A stretch of 64,000 nucleotides of DNA from Xanthostigma xanthostigma (GCA_963575645.1 OY754465.1:5456001-5520000); one strand, 5' to 3'. Positions 10,195 through 21,466 are shown, numbered from the stretch's first letter. Made by a program: numbers and translations. The notes: generated by a model not told the origin, from the letters alone.

Positions 10195-10582
10195 TTTTAA
10201 CAATGAACTCTAAGACTTAAATAATAATAATGCGTTTAACGTCCGTTTCTCGACTTCATGTCATATTACTATTTTCCATCTAATTACACTTCCCGTTATT
10301 TTTTACATTTTTCAACTGCAACTAATTAAGAGCAATGAGCGAATGAAGGAGTTTTTAAGACATTAGGATAAGGTAGGCAAATTTTGAGCATAGGAGTTTG
10401 ACAGGTAATCGGCCATGGCCTTGAATAAGGAACCATCTCGATATTTATCTGGAATTATTGAGGGAAACCATGGAAAACCTCTACCAGACTACCCGGTACA
10501 GGAATTACCGTTTCTCGGCGAGAGGCAGCAGGGAAAATGTCCCTGCCACAACTGCCTCCGCTGGGATTCGAACCCGGTACCT
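10195..10582 (-). mobile_element. tRNA-derived SINE, minus copy 2
   Basis: On the minus strand the order is B box (GGTTCGAATCCC at about 10570), the body with CTCGCCGAGAAACGG, CCATGGTTTCCCTCAATAAT and GATAAATATCGAGATGG, then the tail TCGAGAAACGGACGTTAAAC and (ATT)n at about 10221-10232. It lies head-to-head with a plus-strand tail at 10583. Confidence 0.7.
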
Positions 10583-10732
10583 CCTGAATTAAGTGGAAGT
10601 TTAAAAATGTAGAAAAAATGGGAAGTTTGATAGATGGAAAATAGTAATGGTGTGAATGGCGTCTGTTATGACATAAAGTCGAGAAACTGACGTTAAACTC
10701 ATTATTATTATTATTATTAATTATTATTATCC
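10583..10732 (+). mobile_element. SINE 3' tail in inverted orientation
   Basis: Runs from AAGTGGAAGTTTAAAAATGT through GTCTGTTATGACATAAAG to (ATT)n at 10699-10731. It matches the tail of the copy at 1355-1475 and adjoins the minus-strand SINE, producing a partial inverted pair. Confidence 0.65.
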
Positions 10733-10760
10733 TTTTAAATATATTATTATCATAAGCATA

Positions 10761-11758
10761 TACAGTGTAAACTCCATTTAACGTCACTTGATATAACGAC
10801 AAACTCCGTAAAACGTCGAAATTACTCTCTACTTGGTTTACCTTGTTGCTCATACAAATGATACACTCTAAATAACGACAACAATACGTCATCATTAAGC
10901 AATAAACACTACTTGTTTGTTATTTTATTGCTTTGTTGTCGGCATCATATACCGAAGATTCTAAGAATTTCGTTCTTTTGTTTGTTAGGATTATCTTTCA
11001 TATGTTTAGCATGATAGTATGAATGTTTGCTGGTCAGTTGTAAATTTTATATATTTTTATATATTATTTTAAATATTATGAGTAAATACATATTATAGTA
11101 AAAAAATATTAATGGATTATTTCTTCTCTCCGTTTAACGTCTATTCTCAATAACGCCATAAAGTGCACAGTCCCTTGAGTGTCGCTATTAGTGATGTGCC
11201 GGATATCCGTATCCGCGGATATCCGAGGGAGAAGGAAGATCCGTATCCGTATCCGTTAGTTTTTGGCGGATCTTTTACGGATCTTTTACTTTATTAATTT
11301 TCAATTCATAGATGAAATTTTATATATAGGTATAGGTGGTGATTAGGTAATAATGAAAAAATGTTAAATTCCATTCAGATTATTTTTTATTTTTTAAAAT
11401 CGTATTTGGCACCTTTATATTGCAAACATTTATTGTAGTGAGTACCATACCAATAGTACATAACTCAAAGGTACTAAAAACTATCTTTATAATAAGATAT
11501 TGCACATCGATCTTTGGAAAGAGACAATCTGTTATCAGAGTTAACTCTTAAAGAGGTCAATTACTTTTTCCCATCACAGATAGTCTCTTTTCAAAGGTCG
11601 ATGTGCAATATTTACCGCCGCGTACTCTAAGAAAGTTAAGATCCGTATCCGTATCCGCGGATCTTGAAACCAAATATCCGTATTCAGATCCGTATCCGTG
11701 GATATACATTTTTAACGATCCGGCACATCACTAGTCGCTATATAGAGTGTACACTGTA
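10761..11758. mobile_element. pogo/Tigger-like MITE interrupted by a hAT element
   Basis: TA at 10761-10762 and 11757-11758 flank the ends CAGTGTAAACTCCAT and ATAGAGTGTACACTG. The inside has AACGTC/AACGAC repeats. The element contains the complete hAT insertion 11189-11733 with its duplication GTCGCTAT; without it the host element would be about 443 bp. The right end lies 40 bp before the candidate receptor exon at 11799. Confidence 0.7.
11189..11733. mobile_element. Non-autonomous hAT element H1, copy 1
   Basis: The TIRs TAGTGATGTGCCGGAT and ATCCGGCACATCACTA are flanked by a perfect 8-bp target duplication, GTCGCTAT (11181-11188 and 11734-11741), diagnostic of hAT transposition. Subterminal regions are packed with ATCCGTATCCG repeats, likely transposase-binding sites. 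The centre holds a long hairpin (ATTGCACATCGATCTTTGGA and its complement). No ORF. Further copies are at 24075 and 59737. Confidence 0.95.
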
Positions 11759-11798
11759 AATTGTTAATTTATATATGAATGATTTGTACTGTTGACAG

Positions 11799-11846
11799 TA
11801 TGTGAGAACGACTCCCGGTCCTTTGCCAGGCGAAGAGAAAGTGTGA
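11799..11846 (+). CDS. Candidate last coding exon of the class B GPCR
   Basis: After the acceptor TACTGTTGACAG, a phase-0 reading gives YVRTTPGPLPGEEKV and then TGA. It fits directly after …CTATTVS (exon 6005-6085), with or without the microexon. A short tail ending in EEKV is plausible for a receptor C-terminus. The surrounding 250 bp are GC-richer than the intron, as expected for exon and 3' UTR. The pyrimidine tract is weak, and other frames stay open for 32-48 codons, so the choice of frame is inferred from phase. Confidence 0.5.
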   Translation, partial: YVRTTPGPLPGEEKV

Positions 11847-12070
11847 CTACACCCTTCATCGCAACAATACCGTTGTCCGTCGCCAGCACAAAGTGACAAT
11901 GTCTCCGTTTGCGACACGCGATGTTGACCGTCGTCTCCGTTATCAGCAGTGAAGCCGTCGGTGATTTCATCAAACATACGCCAACTGGCCTAAAACTCGC
12001 AACGCTTTGTTCATAACAGCTGGAGCCGCAACCAAACCTTTGTCCGAAGAAGATTGTTAACTAATTATTA
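11847..12070 (+). other. Possible 3' UTR of the receptor gene
   Basis: GC-richer, non-repetitive sequence following the putative stop at 11844-11846 and ending in AT-rich DNA near 12060. No AATAAA was found close by. If another frame is the real one, part of this would be coding. Confidence 0.3.
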
Positions 12071-12220
12071 TGTATAACAGAAAATATTACTATGTATCTG
12101 TTTGCCAAATGATGTAGTCAATGGTTTATTTATTAAGAATTCATATTGAATTTAACAGCTGCACACAAGGTTTAAAAAAACATTTTACCAATAATGTTTT
12201 TCAGTCAAATGTAATGCCGG

Positions 12221-12730
12221 CACTTCACATGGCAATTTGTATTTGTGTATTTGGCATATTTGGCAAACAATTACCAAGTGTGGAGGGTCTATTTGACAAA
12301 GTGTTGGCCTTATTTGCCTACTTGACAAATAAGGCCAATACCAAATATGCGTTACCCGGCGCTTGTCGGTTTTTCGAGGCACATCAAAGGAGTCAAATAG
12401 GCAAATACGGCAAATAAACCGTCCACACAATGGCCATATTCAGAAGCGCACGCGCCGTGAACCTGTACGGACGTGCAGTATTTTTGTGTCTGTGCTGTGA
12501 GCGAGAACTGGAACAATTACTATTGAAAATGAATTGGGACAATGAAGCAGTGCTAAAATTCCTGGAATTTTGAAACTTGCGTTCTGCTGCCAAATGTTTG
12601 TGTGTTTGCTATTTGACTGCCATGTGTGGATGGTCGGATTTGCCTCTATTTGCATGTTTGCTTTGAACGTCATATATTTTGCCAAATACAACAAACACCC
12701 AATAGCGAACACAAATAGCTATGTGAAGTG
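12221..12730. mobile_element. Non-autonomous DNA transposon with N-terminal ORF remnant
   Basis: The ends CACTTCACATGGCAATTTGT and GCTATGTGAAGTG are inverted repeats. Subterminal TATTTGGCAAA-type repeats recur on both sides. Inside, at 12529-12573, a short ORF begins like transposon-encoded Myb/MADF-type proteins (see next entry), so this appears to be an internally deleted derivative. Confidence 0.65.
12529..12573 (+). pseudogene. Remnant start of a Myb/MADF-like transposon protein
   Basis: Reads MNWDNEAVLKFLEF and then stop. The pattern W-x-N-E-x-V-L-x-F-L is how many Myb/SANT- or MADF-type DNA-binding proteins of Harbinger-like transposons begin. Only 14 codons remain; the rest is deleted. 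A similar case is at 30804. Confidence 0.45.
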
Positions 12731-12963
12731 AATGGATATACATTGGTCGTAAAAATATTTCGATTTAAATAAAAAATGCAATTATTTAAGTGTTAAAAGA
12801 GTATTTTTCCCTTTGACTGCAAGTCAAGACCTATGTAGAAGTCCAAGTTTCTAGCATGTACTGCTAGAAGTACAGAAACAGTCGGCGACATCTGAACGAA
12901 CCCCAAATCCTAAAGAATCTGCTTATAAACTTGCCAACGTAAACATTTTCTTGACGTTGGAAT

Positions 12964-13281
12964 ACCCTCTATATTGCTAGCAAAGATCGGGAGAAAGACT
13001 TAAACACTACGGTGCAGACATTTATACGTCTGTCTCACTTATTATACTCTGAGCCGCGTGCGCATGTCCGTGAATGGATGCGCGTCAGTTTGCTCATGGG
13101 ACTAAGCTGTGAAAGGGAGGTGGCTTGCTCTATTCCACTTACTAATTGTCCCACTACAGACGCGACACTTGCGCACAACGGGTCAAATAAAAAGAAAGAG
13201 ATGGAAATACAGTCATTTGCTGTCTCACTTCATGGGCCACGCTTCCACTTACGGCCACTAGCGATATAGAAGTTATTAAAT
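12964..13281. mobile_element. MITE family B, copy 1
   Basis: About 318 bp, with imperfect inverted tips CTCTATATTGCTAG and CTAGCGATATAGAAG. A second copy is at 47001-47296 with the same interior (GAATGGATGCGCGTCAGTTTG, CTTCATGGGCCACGCTTCCA). No protein is recognised in the open frames. Confidence 0.75.
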
Positions 13282-13462
13282 ATATGCGGAAGTAACTAAC
13301 AATAATATTAAAAATCTTAAAGATGCCGAAGTCTGTGCTCATACTAGGTTCTGAACTAGTAGAGAGTGGCTCATCATTGCTGTACGGTTCGCTTAATTGG
13401 AGAGCAATGAAACAAAGAATACCCGTCCCTCGCATAAAAATTGTCCCGCTTATATTGTGAAA

Positions 13463-13790
13463 TATAATACGCGCCATGAATTTAAAAGGCTCGGAAGTTA
13501 GATGCGAATGCGGGCTTGCGCTTGTACAGTCTGTTGAAAAACTACAAACTCGCAACTCAACAAAACTAAAATAACAATAGCAACTTGACAATAGCGTACT
13601 CGACTGTACTTTAAAGCAGGAAAACGACAAGTGACAAAGGTACTCGAGCGATCACAGCCAATCAACGACGAGCTCACGTTCCGTGCAGGTAGCTGGGAGG
13701 TGGTGGGGGTCTCAACGGCTATAAAATGTGCCTTTGCGACGCTGTTTGTGACTAACTTCCGAACTTTTTAGATCCGTGGCGCGTATTATA
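13463..13790. mobile_element. MITE family A, copy 3
   Basis: Complete copy: left tip TATAATACGCGCCATGAATT, right tip GGCGCGTATTATA. See 400-723 for the family. Confidence 0.85.
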
Positions 13791-13845
13791 TCAGTGTATT
13801 AAAAGCACAAATTATTGCGTTCCTCATAACATGGACTCTATCCTA

Positions 13846-14730
13846 TACAGGGTGAGTCAGACCACCCGTATCGGTCGTTTTTTTCGAAAACGGTTAGTCG
13901 TAGAGAGTTGTGTCAAAAATCTGTATTATAAAAGCCCTAATGAAGAATCGAATGGTGATATTTTTTCCCCTCGGAAAGGTCGGCTTCCCTGCTAGTTTGC
14001 TCCGGAATGTTCAGAACTCCAGAATGTTAAATGGCACGATAGGTCGAAAGTGGTATTGTTGAAAAGATCTTTAAAAAATAAGCAAGTTTTGTAGGACATA
14101 TTTTTTTGTTACTGCCACCCCTGTTAAGTAATATTCGTTTGAAATTATTAAATTAACATGTAAGAATAACAAACTTAATTTTAAAAGTTGGCATTTAAAA
14201 TCTAGTTACCTAATTAAACAATGTCTCAAATGTTCAAACTGTCTTCAATTTACTTCTCAACACTGCGGAGCTCTTCTAGATATGTTATGAGTACCTGGAA
14301 GTATTTTCCGACAAAAAAAAAACAATTGCAATTATTGAAAACTTATTGTGACATTGTTTAATTAGGTAACTAGATTTTTTAATGTCGACTTTTAAAATTA
14401 AGTTTGTTATTCTGACATGTTAATTTAATAATTTCAAACGAATATTACTTAACAGGGGTGGCAGTAACAAAAAAAAAATGTCCTACAAAACTTGCTTATT
14501 TTTTAAAGATCTTTTCAACAATACCACTTTCTACCTATCGTGCCATTTAATATTCCGGAGTTCTGAACATTCCGGAGCAAACTAACAGAGAAGCCGACCT
14601 TTCCGGGGGGAAAAAATATCACCATTCGATTCTTCATTAGGGCTTTTATAATACAGATTTTTGACACAACTCTCTACGACTAACCGTTTTCGAAAAAAAC
14701 GACCGATACGGGTGGTCTGACTCACCTGTA
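13846..14730. mobile_element. Long palindromic element, ~880 bp (CAGGGTGAGTCAGACC)
   Basis: TA dinucleotides flank CAGGGTGAGTCAGACCACCC and its complement GGGTGGTCTGACTCACCTG. The arms pair for about 380 bp each (e.g. CCGGAATGTTCAGAACTCC with GGAGTTCTGAACATTCCGG), leaving a central region near 14240-14330. It is a foldback-type non-autonomous element; TA and CAGGGTG ends would suit a Tc1/mariner-like origin but do not prove it. Confidence 0.85.
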
Positions 14731-15059
14731 TATTCATGATAATATAATTTTAAAATAATTTCATTTTTTATAAATACATATAATATTATATATTGTATAT
14801 CATTTATTAATCATCGTATGTTGAAATAAAAGTAAAATATATTATTGTTATTAGAACAACAAAGCTTTAAACTTTATAATGTAAGCTATTACTGTTGAAT
14901 TATATGCCAAAGCCGCTATTGATCTAAGTGTAAATAGTGCCACTATATTATGCACTCAATACTGTATATAGAATGTCTCAAAACGATCGCCTACGGGTAG
15001 TACGGTTAAATAGAGAAAAAAATTCTGGGCAGTGTGTCCCTAGAAATTTTTTTATCCAA

Positions 15060-15690
15060 TGATCTGATTTACCCATCTGATTTATCGTTAGTAGAATAGA
15101 TCTGATTATCACCAATAAGTAAATTTTTCAGAGGTTTTAATAGTTATTGGCGTAACTAGTAGTCTAAGTCATTCATGGCGTGTCACGACTTAGCCTACAA
15201 GTTGCGCCCATAATTTTATTCAACAATTGCGCGTTATTCATGTTTTAATTATAATGAGATGTTGTAAATATCTATTTATTTCTTTATAAAAAAAACTGTC
15301 CATACTAACAGCACCAAACAGCACGATTCAATGTTTTGGTTTGAGGTTAGCCGGTTATGAATAAACTCCATGTCGAAAACATTCGGCCTCTCAATTTTAG
15401 CCTCAATGGGTAACAACGGAGTTGTTGTTACCTACTATTTCGTTACGACTCAGAAAATAGTTACGTTTATTTTCATTACTCCACAATGGCCGAGCTAGTA
15501 GGAATCTTCATTGAGTTATGACAAGTAATTGTCACCAGTCGGTAAATGGCTATTTAGGGTTCGGTTTTTAGGCATGATAAAACATGAATAACGCGCATGA
15601 GTTGAATAAAATAATAATATGCGTTACAAAGTTTAGCGGAATACAAACTGCCCTTACGCCTCCACTTATTGGTGATAATTAATTGATTAA
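15060..15690. mobile_element. Probable TIR element, ~630 bp
   Basis: The outer part ATTATCACCAATAAGT pairs with ACTTATTGGTGATAAT, and the inner TTGCGCGTTATTCATGTTTTA pairs with TAAAACATGAATAACGCGCA. Pairing is imperfect and exact ends are not resolved. Confidence 0.55.
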
Positions 15691-16151
15691 TATCTCATTA
15701 TAACTTTAAAATAGTTGTGTAAGTAAATGTACTGAAAATGTATAAATGTATAAACGATATTTGTTACTTAATATAAATACACTATTTTCATTATAATTGT
15801 TTTCACAAATATATTTCACCTGAAACAATATGACATTTTTAAACTTTCAAATGGACCAGTGTCTAACATCTTTTCACGAAGCGACCGGCTTATTTTTGAA
15901 CTGTCGTAAGTTCATTCTAGATAGCATTTCAAGTTGTAATTTTTCAAGATAGGAAGCTTAATAATGCAATGTACAAAATGACATTTTTATAGCCGCGCTA
16001 CTTTATCATTAAATAACTTATTTATCCTAAATAAGACAAATTAATTTTCAAAATTAGCCTGCTATTTTATTTATGATGTATTTGTTTGTCCGTACTGCGT
16101 ACTACTAGCGCTGCTAACGAGATATTTTTCAAAATGGCTCATTATTATTTA

Positions 16152-17614
16152 TACAGTATGCACGTAAGGTGCACATAGGGAAATTAACATTGGGAAAAAA
16201 TGACTGGATCAGAGTGAGCCTTGAAATCTTGTTTTTCAATTTGACAGATAATATTCTTTTGCAAAATGAATATGTATACACTGTACACTACCGAAGAAAA
16301 TATTCAAATGATTACAACATAATCGGACTTTTTTTATTAATGGGACATTAAATTCCCAAAAATACTGAAATACTTATGGTGCGAGATCAAATATCTTCGC
16401 CTATTCGTGTTGAACCTAAAGACATCGGGTCACTGATTTACCAACGCGCATACGTCATACCAGTCAGACAATTTTTGAATGAAATGTTTCCAAACAGATA
16501 AGAGTTGTTTTTTTGTTTTATTTTTGTACAAAAAAATTAAAATAATGATTTATAAGAGCTTTTTATTATTGAAAAAGCCAAGTAAAATGAAAATAAAATA
16601 GAAATCCCCAAGATTACCACTAGTACAGTCAATCTGGCAAAAACCTCAACAAAACCACCCAAAAGGTGAAACTTGGTGAGTCGTTAGAGAATGATGAAAA
16701 AAAAGGTTACCTGGCAATGGCCACCTGGTACCTGTTCAAATACCTGTTTAAATAGTCAAAAAAAACTCAAAAATATTTTGAAATGCACTTTTCTCGAAAA
16801 CTATCCATTTTACAGAAAAATTTATTGAACAAAAAATGTAGAGGGCATCGTTATCTACAATTAATGTCATTGGTGCTATGTTGTACAACAAAAAATGTGC
16901 GCAGTAGGTGGCGTTTAAGTGCCAAAAAAAGTGTTTTTCCACTTTTTTGCCCTGAAATTTTCATTTTTCAGTTACGATTCAAATGGAAAAATTGTTCCAT
17001 TTTATTTTATAAACAACTTTTATTTCAACATTTTTTTCATACAACTTACCGTTTCAGAGCTGCAGCTTGTTGAAGTGAAAAAAAGTTGTATGAAAAGTAA
17101 GTTGTATGAAAAAAATGTTGAAATAAAAGTTGTTTATAAAATAAAAAGGAACAATTTTTCCATTTGAATCGTAACTGAAAAATGAAAATTTCAGGGCAAA
17201 AAAGTGGAAAAACACTTTTTTTGGCACTTTAGCGCCACCTACTGCGCAAATTTTTTGTTGTACAACATAGCATAACGATGCCCTCTACATTTTTTGTTCA
17301 ATAAATTTTTCTGTAAAATACATAGTTTTTGAGAAAAATGCATTTCAAAATATTTTTAAGTTTTTTTTGACTATTTGAACAGGTACCAGGTGGCCATTGC
17401 CAGGTAACCTTTTTTTCATCATTCTCTAACGACTCACCAAGTTTCACCTTTTTGGGTGGTTTTGATACGAAATGATTTTTTTTTCGCCAGATTGATTGTA
17501 CTACACGATAATTCAATAGAAATAACAATTAATGCAGTCATGGCTAATTCTGATCCAAGTATTTTTTCCCAATGCTAATTTCCCTATGTGCACCTTACGC
17601 GCTTACATACTGTA
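16152..17614. mobile_element. TIR element containing a second palindrome
   Basis: TACAGTATG…TAAGGTGCACATAGGGAAATTAAC at the left pairs with GCTAATTTCCCTATGTGCACCTTA…CATACTGTA at the right. The left half (16205-16413) also occurs at 1-180. Between 16622 and 17515 lies a separate long inverted repeat, so this is a nested insertion or a rearranged composite. Confidence 0.7.
16622..17515. mobile_element. Nested long palindrome, ~890 bp
   Basis: The left arm (…CAATCTGGC, CACCCAAAAGGTGAAACTTG, GGCAATGGCCACCTGGTACC, AGAGGGCATCGTTAT…) is mirrored by the right arm (…ATAACGATGCCCTCT, GGTACCAGGTGGCCATTGCC, CAAGTTTCACCTTTTTGGGT, GCCAGATTG). The arms are nearly 400 bp long, and the central spacer near 17060 is short. 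No protein is recognised in it. Confidence 0.85.
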
Positions 17615-18375
17615 TATATTTTTTTTAATATCTTATCACCGTAATAATCTCACTTATGACTTAATATTTAAATGTTGTTGCCTACCTACCAACGATTAAG
17701 ATAATATCTTATATATTATCTTACCAACGATAATATGACCCCAAGAGTTAACACTAGTGCTATCTATGTTTTGGAGGAAGCGTGGCAGACTATGTGCACT
17801 TATTGTGCGCAGGTCAGGTATATTTACATGGAGCGTCTATGTGTTAAACATTTTCTTTCAACCTTCGATAAAGAAATCAACAGTAAAAAGTCTTTTGAGA
17901 CTAGAGAGCCACATTTACTCGTGGTGGAAAGAAGTACTATACCGTTGTTCAATGTTTGGTTTGAGAGCTCTATGGAATAATTTACTGTCTTTGGTTTGTT
18001 AACCAAGTAAAGCATGTGTATTGCAGGTTATAGACAACAGATGTCGGACAACTTCTGACTTGAATATGCCGATTTGACAGCGCAAGCGCTGGACCGCTAG
18101 CAGAGAGCAACTGGTTTTTCAACTTCAATTTGGAAGCATGGTTCTGTTGTGTTTTGTTCATTCCAGCAACTTGTGTGTGTTTGTAGTGAATTGTGTCATG
18201 CTTAAGTTATGTAGGCGTGTAACCTGTTGCTAGCGTTAATAGAACGATGTTTGATTCTTTTAAAAATATTTTTTTCATTAACTGTTAAATGTTATTTGTT
18301 AAGTGATTGTGTATAGTTTATAGTGCAGTGCATCTGCCTACAATATTTTATTTGTTAACTCATAATACTAAAATT
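17615..18375 (+). promoter_or_regulatory. Upstream region and 5' UTR of the Frl gene (extent unknown)
   Basis: This is the only sequence between the last transposon and the Frl start codon, so it should contain the transcription start and 5' UTR or a splice acceptor for an upstream non-coding exon. The part from about 18040 is less AT-rich. I cannot point to a certain initiator or TATA box. Two overlapping 81-codon frames at 17735-18002 resemble no known protein. Confidence 0.35.
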
Positions 18376-18537
18376 ATGGGTCTGACAAGTTCTCGAAGTG
18401 AACCTCCTTCTCCGGCACCAGCAGAACCGCCTGTCGTTTTGCCCACCAAAAATAACCATGTTAGACAAGCTAGCATTCGATCAAAACAACCCATGCCTGA
18501 TCCAAATGAATTGGAGATGAGGTTTACAAAAATGTTG
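18376..18537 (+). CDS. First coding exon of formin-like protein (FMNL/Frl)
   Basis: ATG starts a 54-codon exon that ends at the donor GTAAGT (18538) in phase 0. The peptide starts MGLTSSRSEPPSPAP, has a proline-rich stretch, and ends SKQPMPDPNELEMRFTKML. In the FMNL/Frl family the N-terminus is MG (a site for N-myristoylation), followed by a Pro-rich segment and a conserved PMPxxxELExRF block just before the GBD/FH3 region; this exon matches in order and length. Frl proteins are Rho-GTPase-regulated formins that nucleate actin filaments at the membrane. The start is chosen for the MG context; an upstream frame extension to 18307 does not fit. The next exon should continue with the conserved LPPDKARLL-type segment; I did not find it downstream. 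Confidence 0.85.
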
Positions 18538-19780
18538 GTAAGTGAAGAATGTTATTTGATAAACTTGGTATCATGTTCTTTCTTTTCGTCATCGATTAGT
18601 CATCGGATATTTGATTGCATACCCAACTAAAGTTAACAAAATGTATTAATTATTACCTAATGCAATTTCTATGAAAACTTTGATAGTTTTTTTATTAGTA
18701 AAGTTACCCATCTACTTGTTTTTTTCTTTTAAATTTATTATTGATAAAAAAATACAAACCAAGTAATGGATAATGATGACTGATATATGTACATAAATGA
18801 TTTTGTTATGTTGGAAGCTTACATAGGTACAGAGATTCTTAATTATAACAATTTAATTATAAAATAAGTTATGTAATTATATTATAACATAAATTATGTG
18901 ATTGCAGTATAACTTTTAATAGACGAAAAAAAGTTTTAATAGTAAATAAGTACTCGTATACCTACGAACTTATGTAGTAATTCTCATCAATTCTAAAATC
19001 TCGTCTTCTATAAGAACACAGGTCCGGATCTAGTTCTCGAATATTTACCCGTGATGTCAAAGGCGTTAAAAGCGGATAAAGAAATTGCATATTATGTTGA
19101 CACAAAATATTATATTGTTTTTGGAGTTTTTAAAGTACCGTTAATCTGGGCTTCTCTGACATAGTTTGGAAAGTTTTTGCAACATAACTTTATTCTGTTA
19201 CAAAATCCTAGTTTATTTTTTATTTCATCCTACCGAATGGTTCATCAGCTATCAACCACCGGAGGAACCTTGCTTTCCAGCCACACCCATAATTAATAAA
19301 AAAAGTAAATCATTTTGACATCGCAAGGCATATACATGAAATGCATCTATTTTATGGAGTCAAACAAAAAAAAAATAGCTGCTTTACATGAATGTAGACA
19401 GGAATGTAAAGTGACTCGTTATCCACTAGTGCGATAAAGTAAAACAAAACTGGTCGCGCTATACCATTTCCATGGCAAATCACTGTTTGTCTGTTGTTAT
19501 TCATAACCTGCAATTAGTCAGTGCAATTTTGTCAGGAACAAAATACCAATGCTTCGGTTTTTTAACTTTGTATACTTACAACAAATATATAAACTGGAGG
19601 AATATTATTTTTAAGTATACCTTATTTTTTAAAACGGGTTTGTTTTACGCTCGTCGGTTTGAAACGGTATATCAAGTTTCTTTCTCGGTTGCACATGTTT
19701 TGTTTTTTTTTTTTGTTTTTTGTTATATCCGTCACTTCATGGAGAATATCATCGATAATATTGTATGCATGTTAATTTAC
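18538..19780 (+). other. Start of Frl intron 1, no other feature
   Basis: Follows the donor at 18538. AT-rich with no recognisable exon, RNA gene or transposon end. A 108-codon frame at 19472-19798 is low-complexity and runs into the palindromic element starting at 19781. Confidence 0.5.
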
Positions 19781-20724
19781 ATCCCACCAAAAACATAAAT
19801 GTGAAAAAAGGCCCAAGTTTGATACAAAGAACAACTGGGTTTGCCGGCTTTAGCGAAAAAAAAGAAGTGAGATCTAAGAAGGTGAAAAGTTTCGGTAATT
19901 ATACACGTTCGCGGTCACCTGGTTTTTTGGCTCTAGAAAATCGAAAAATCATCCGATTTCGATGATTTTTTTTTAAATCTTCGTTTTTATGGCGGATTTA
20001 TGGAAAAAAATACGAAAATTGAAAAAATCAATATTTCTCACAGTTTCTTGACTTTAAATGCAAAAAAAATTGACTTTCTACATATAATTCTTTATAACTG
20101 TTTCTGACGTCAATTCCGGGGTGAACGATAAACGGGTATGCGAATTGTAATTTCGGGGTGAACGATAAGCGGGTATGCGAATTGTAATTCCGGAGTGAAC
20201 GATAAAGGGGTATGCGAATTGTCTCGCAGTGAAACGGGAAGGGGCAAATGTGGAGTTTTTAAAAAAACAATTCCGGGGTGAACGATAAACGGGTATGCGA
20301 ATTGTAATTCCGGGGTGAACGATAAAGGGGTATGCGAATTGTAATTCTGGGGTGAACGATAAAGGGGTATGCGAATTGTCTCGCAGTGAAACGGGAAGGG
20401 GCAAATGTGGAGTTTTTAAAAAAACAATTCCGGGGTGAACGATAAACGGGTATGCGAATTGTAATTCCGGGGTGAACTAATTTTTTTCATAAATCCGCCG
20501 TAAAATGGAACTTTTTGAGACCGAGATCATTGAAATCCATCTATTTTTCGATTTTCTAGAGCCAAAAAACCAGGTGACCGTGAAAGTGTATAATTACCAA
20601 AGTTTCACTTGGCAAGTTTTATAATATAGGTAAATCATAAAAACTTGACACTTTCAAAGCCGAAAACCCACTTCTTCTTTAGATAGAACTTGGCCCATTT
20701 TCACATTTATGTTTTTGGTGGGAT
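19781..20724. mobile_element. Foldback element with internal minisatellite, ~944 bp
   Basis: The tips ATCCCACCAAAAACATAAAT and ATTTATGTTTTTGGTGGGAT are perfect inverted repeats; arms of about 250-300 bp continue with imperfect pairing (GGTCACCTGGTTTTTTGGCT with AGCCAAAAAACCAGGTGACC). The middle is a tandem repeat array (20112-20478). No transposase is found. Confidence 0.88.
20112..20478. repeat. Minisatellite with higher-order 157-bp unit
   Basis: The basic unit is 37 bp (AATTCCGGGGTGAACGATAA + ACGGGTATGCGAATTGT). Three units followed by a 46-bp spacer (CTCGCAGTGAAACGGGAAGG…) make a 157-bp higher-order unit starting at 20112, 20269 and 20426, the last one partial. The 108-codon minus frame across it only reflects repeat sequence. 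Confidence 0.92.
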
Positions 20725-21054
20725 TTCAATAGTTTTTGTGAAGTTATATTCGTACTTATTCTACTTAAATACTATCTAGACACATAATATAGTTATAAAG
20801 CATACTTCGTCATATTATACGTCATGTAGATCCCAGCACCGACTAGACGCAAGTAGTCTTCTTACGACCGGGTCGATGCTCCTAGCACCGGCTAGATGCT
20901 TGTGAAGTATGACGATCATGTCGCAGTCAGTAAATGCCCAAAATCGTGATTTTATATAGATATCTTGAGGTGGAATAGTGTTTAACACTCATATCTTTGT
21001 AAATAAAATAAAACAATAGAATAGACCAAATTAAAAAAAAAATTTATAAGGATT
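20725..21054. other. Unassigned sequence
   Basis: Contains a short repeated motif, GCACCGACTAGACGC and GCACCGGCTAGATGC, near 20830-20900, within a partly self-complementary stretch. No gene or transposon end could be supported. Confidence 0.4.
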
Positions 21055-21082
21055 GTTTCGACCTAGATCAGGCAATCTTCAG
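21055..21082 (-). ncRNA. Hammerhead-like core, minus strand
   Basis: On the minus strand: CTGAAGA, a short stem-loop (GCCT…AGGT), then GAAAC. This matches the conserved CUGANGA … GAAA core of hammerhead ribozymes. Stems I and III and the cleavage triplet are not confirmed. Probably a Penelope-like element relic. Confidence 0.4.
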
Positions 21083-21466
21083 ATACTGGAAATATGAAGA
21101 ATTGTCGTTTAAATATAAATACAGTAAAAATTACAAAGAGATTTTACTTAATACAAAATTAAGTGATATATATCTACTTATTGAATGTGTAATTAAAAAA
21201 CTACATTTTGTGTTTATCTTGAAAACTATTACTTAGACGTATTAAATTTGGAAAATTAGGCAAATTACTTCTTTATTGTAACTTTAACCTTCCTGAAAAA
21301 AACTTAACCCTCCGAGTTAGAGAGGGTTCGTATAACGACAGCATAGTGCTTTTTCGAGAACTTGGCCGGAGCACTCCGTGCGCTGTAATTCGGACAAGGC
21401 TTTGCATTGATGAATTAGAGTGTAACTGTATCACTGCAACTGCAGTAGAGTTTGGATCAGTTCATA

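Noticed and set aside
10455-10895. 146-codon minus-strand open frame
   Set aside because: It spans two SINE pieces, an (ATT)n tract (poly-Asn) and part of a pogo-like MITE.
17735-18002. Two overlapping 81-codon plus frames upstream of Frl
   Set aside because: Different frames of the same stretch, neither with similarity nor linked in frame to the Frl start; no splice signal.
20078-20404. 108-codon minus-strand frame with repeated FAYPFIVH / ITIRIP motifs
   Set aside because: It is a read-through of the 37-bp minisatellite inside a foldback element; repetition explains the open frame.
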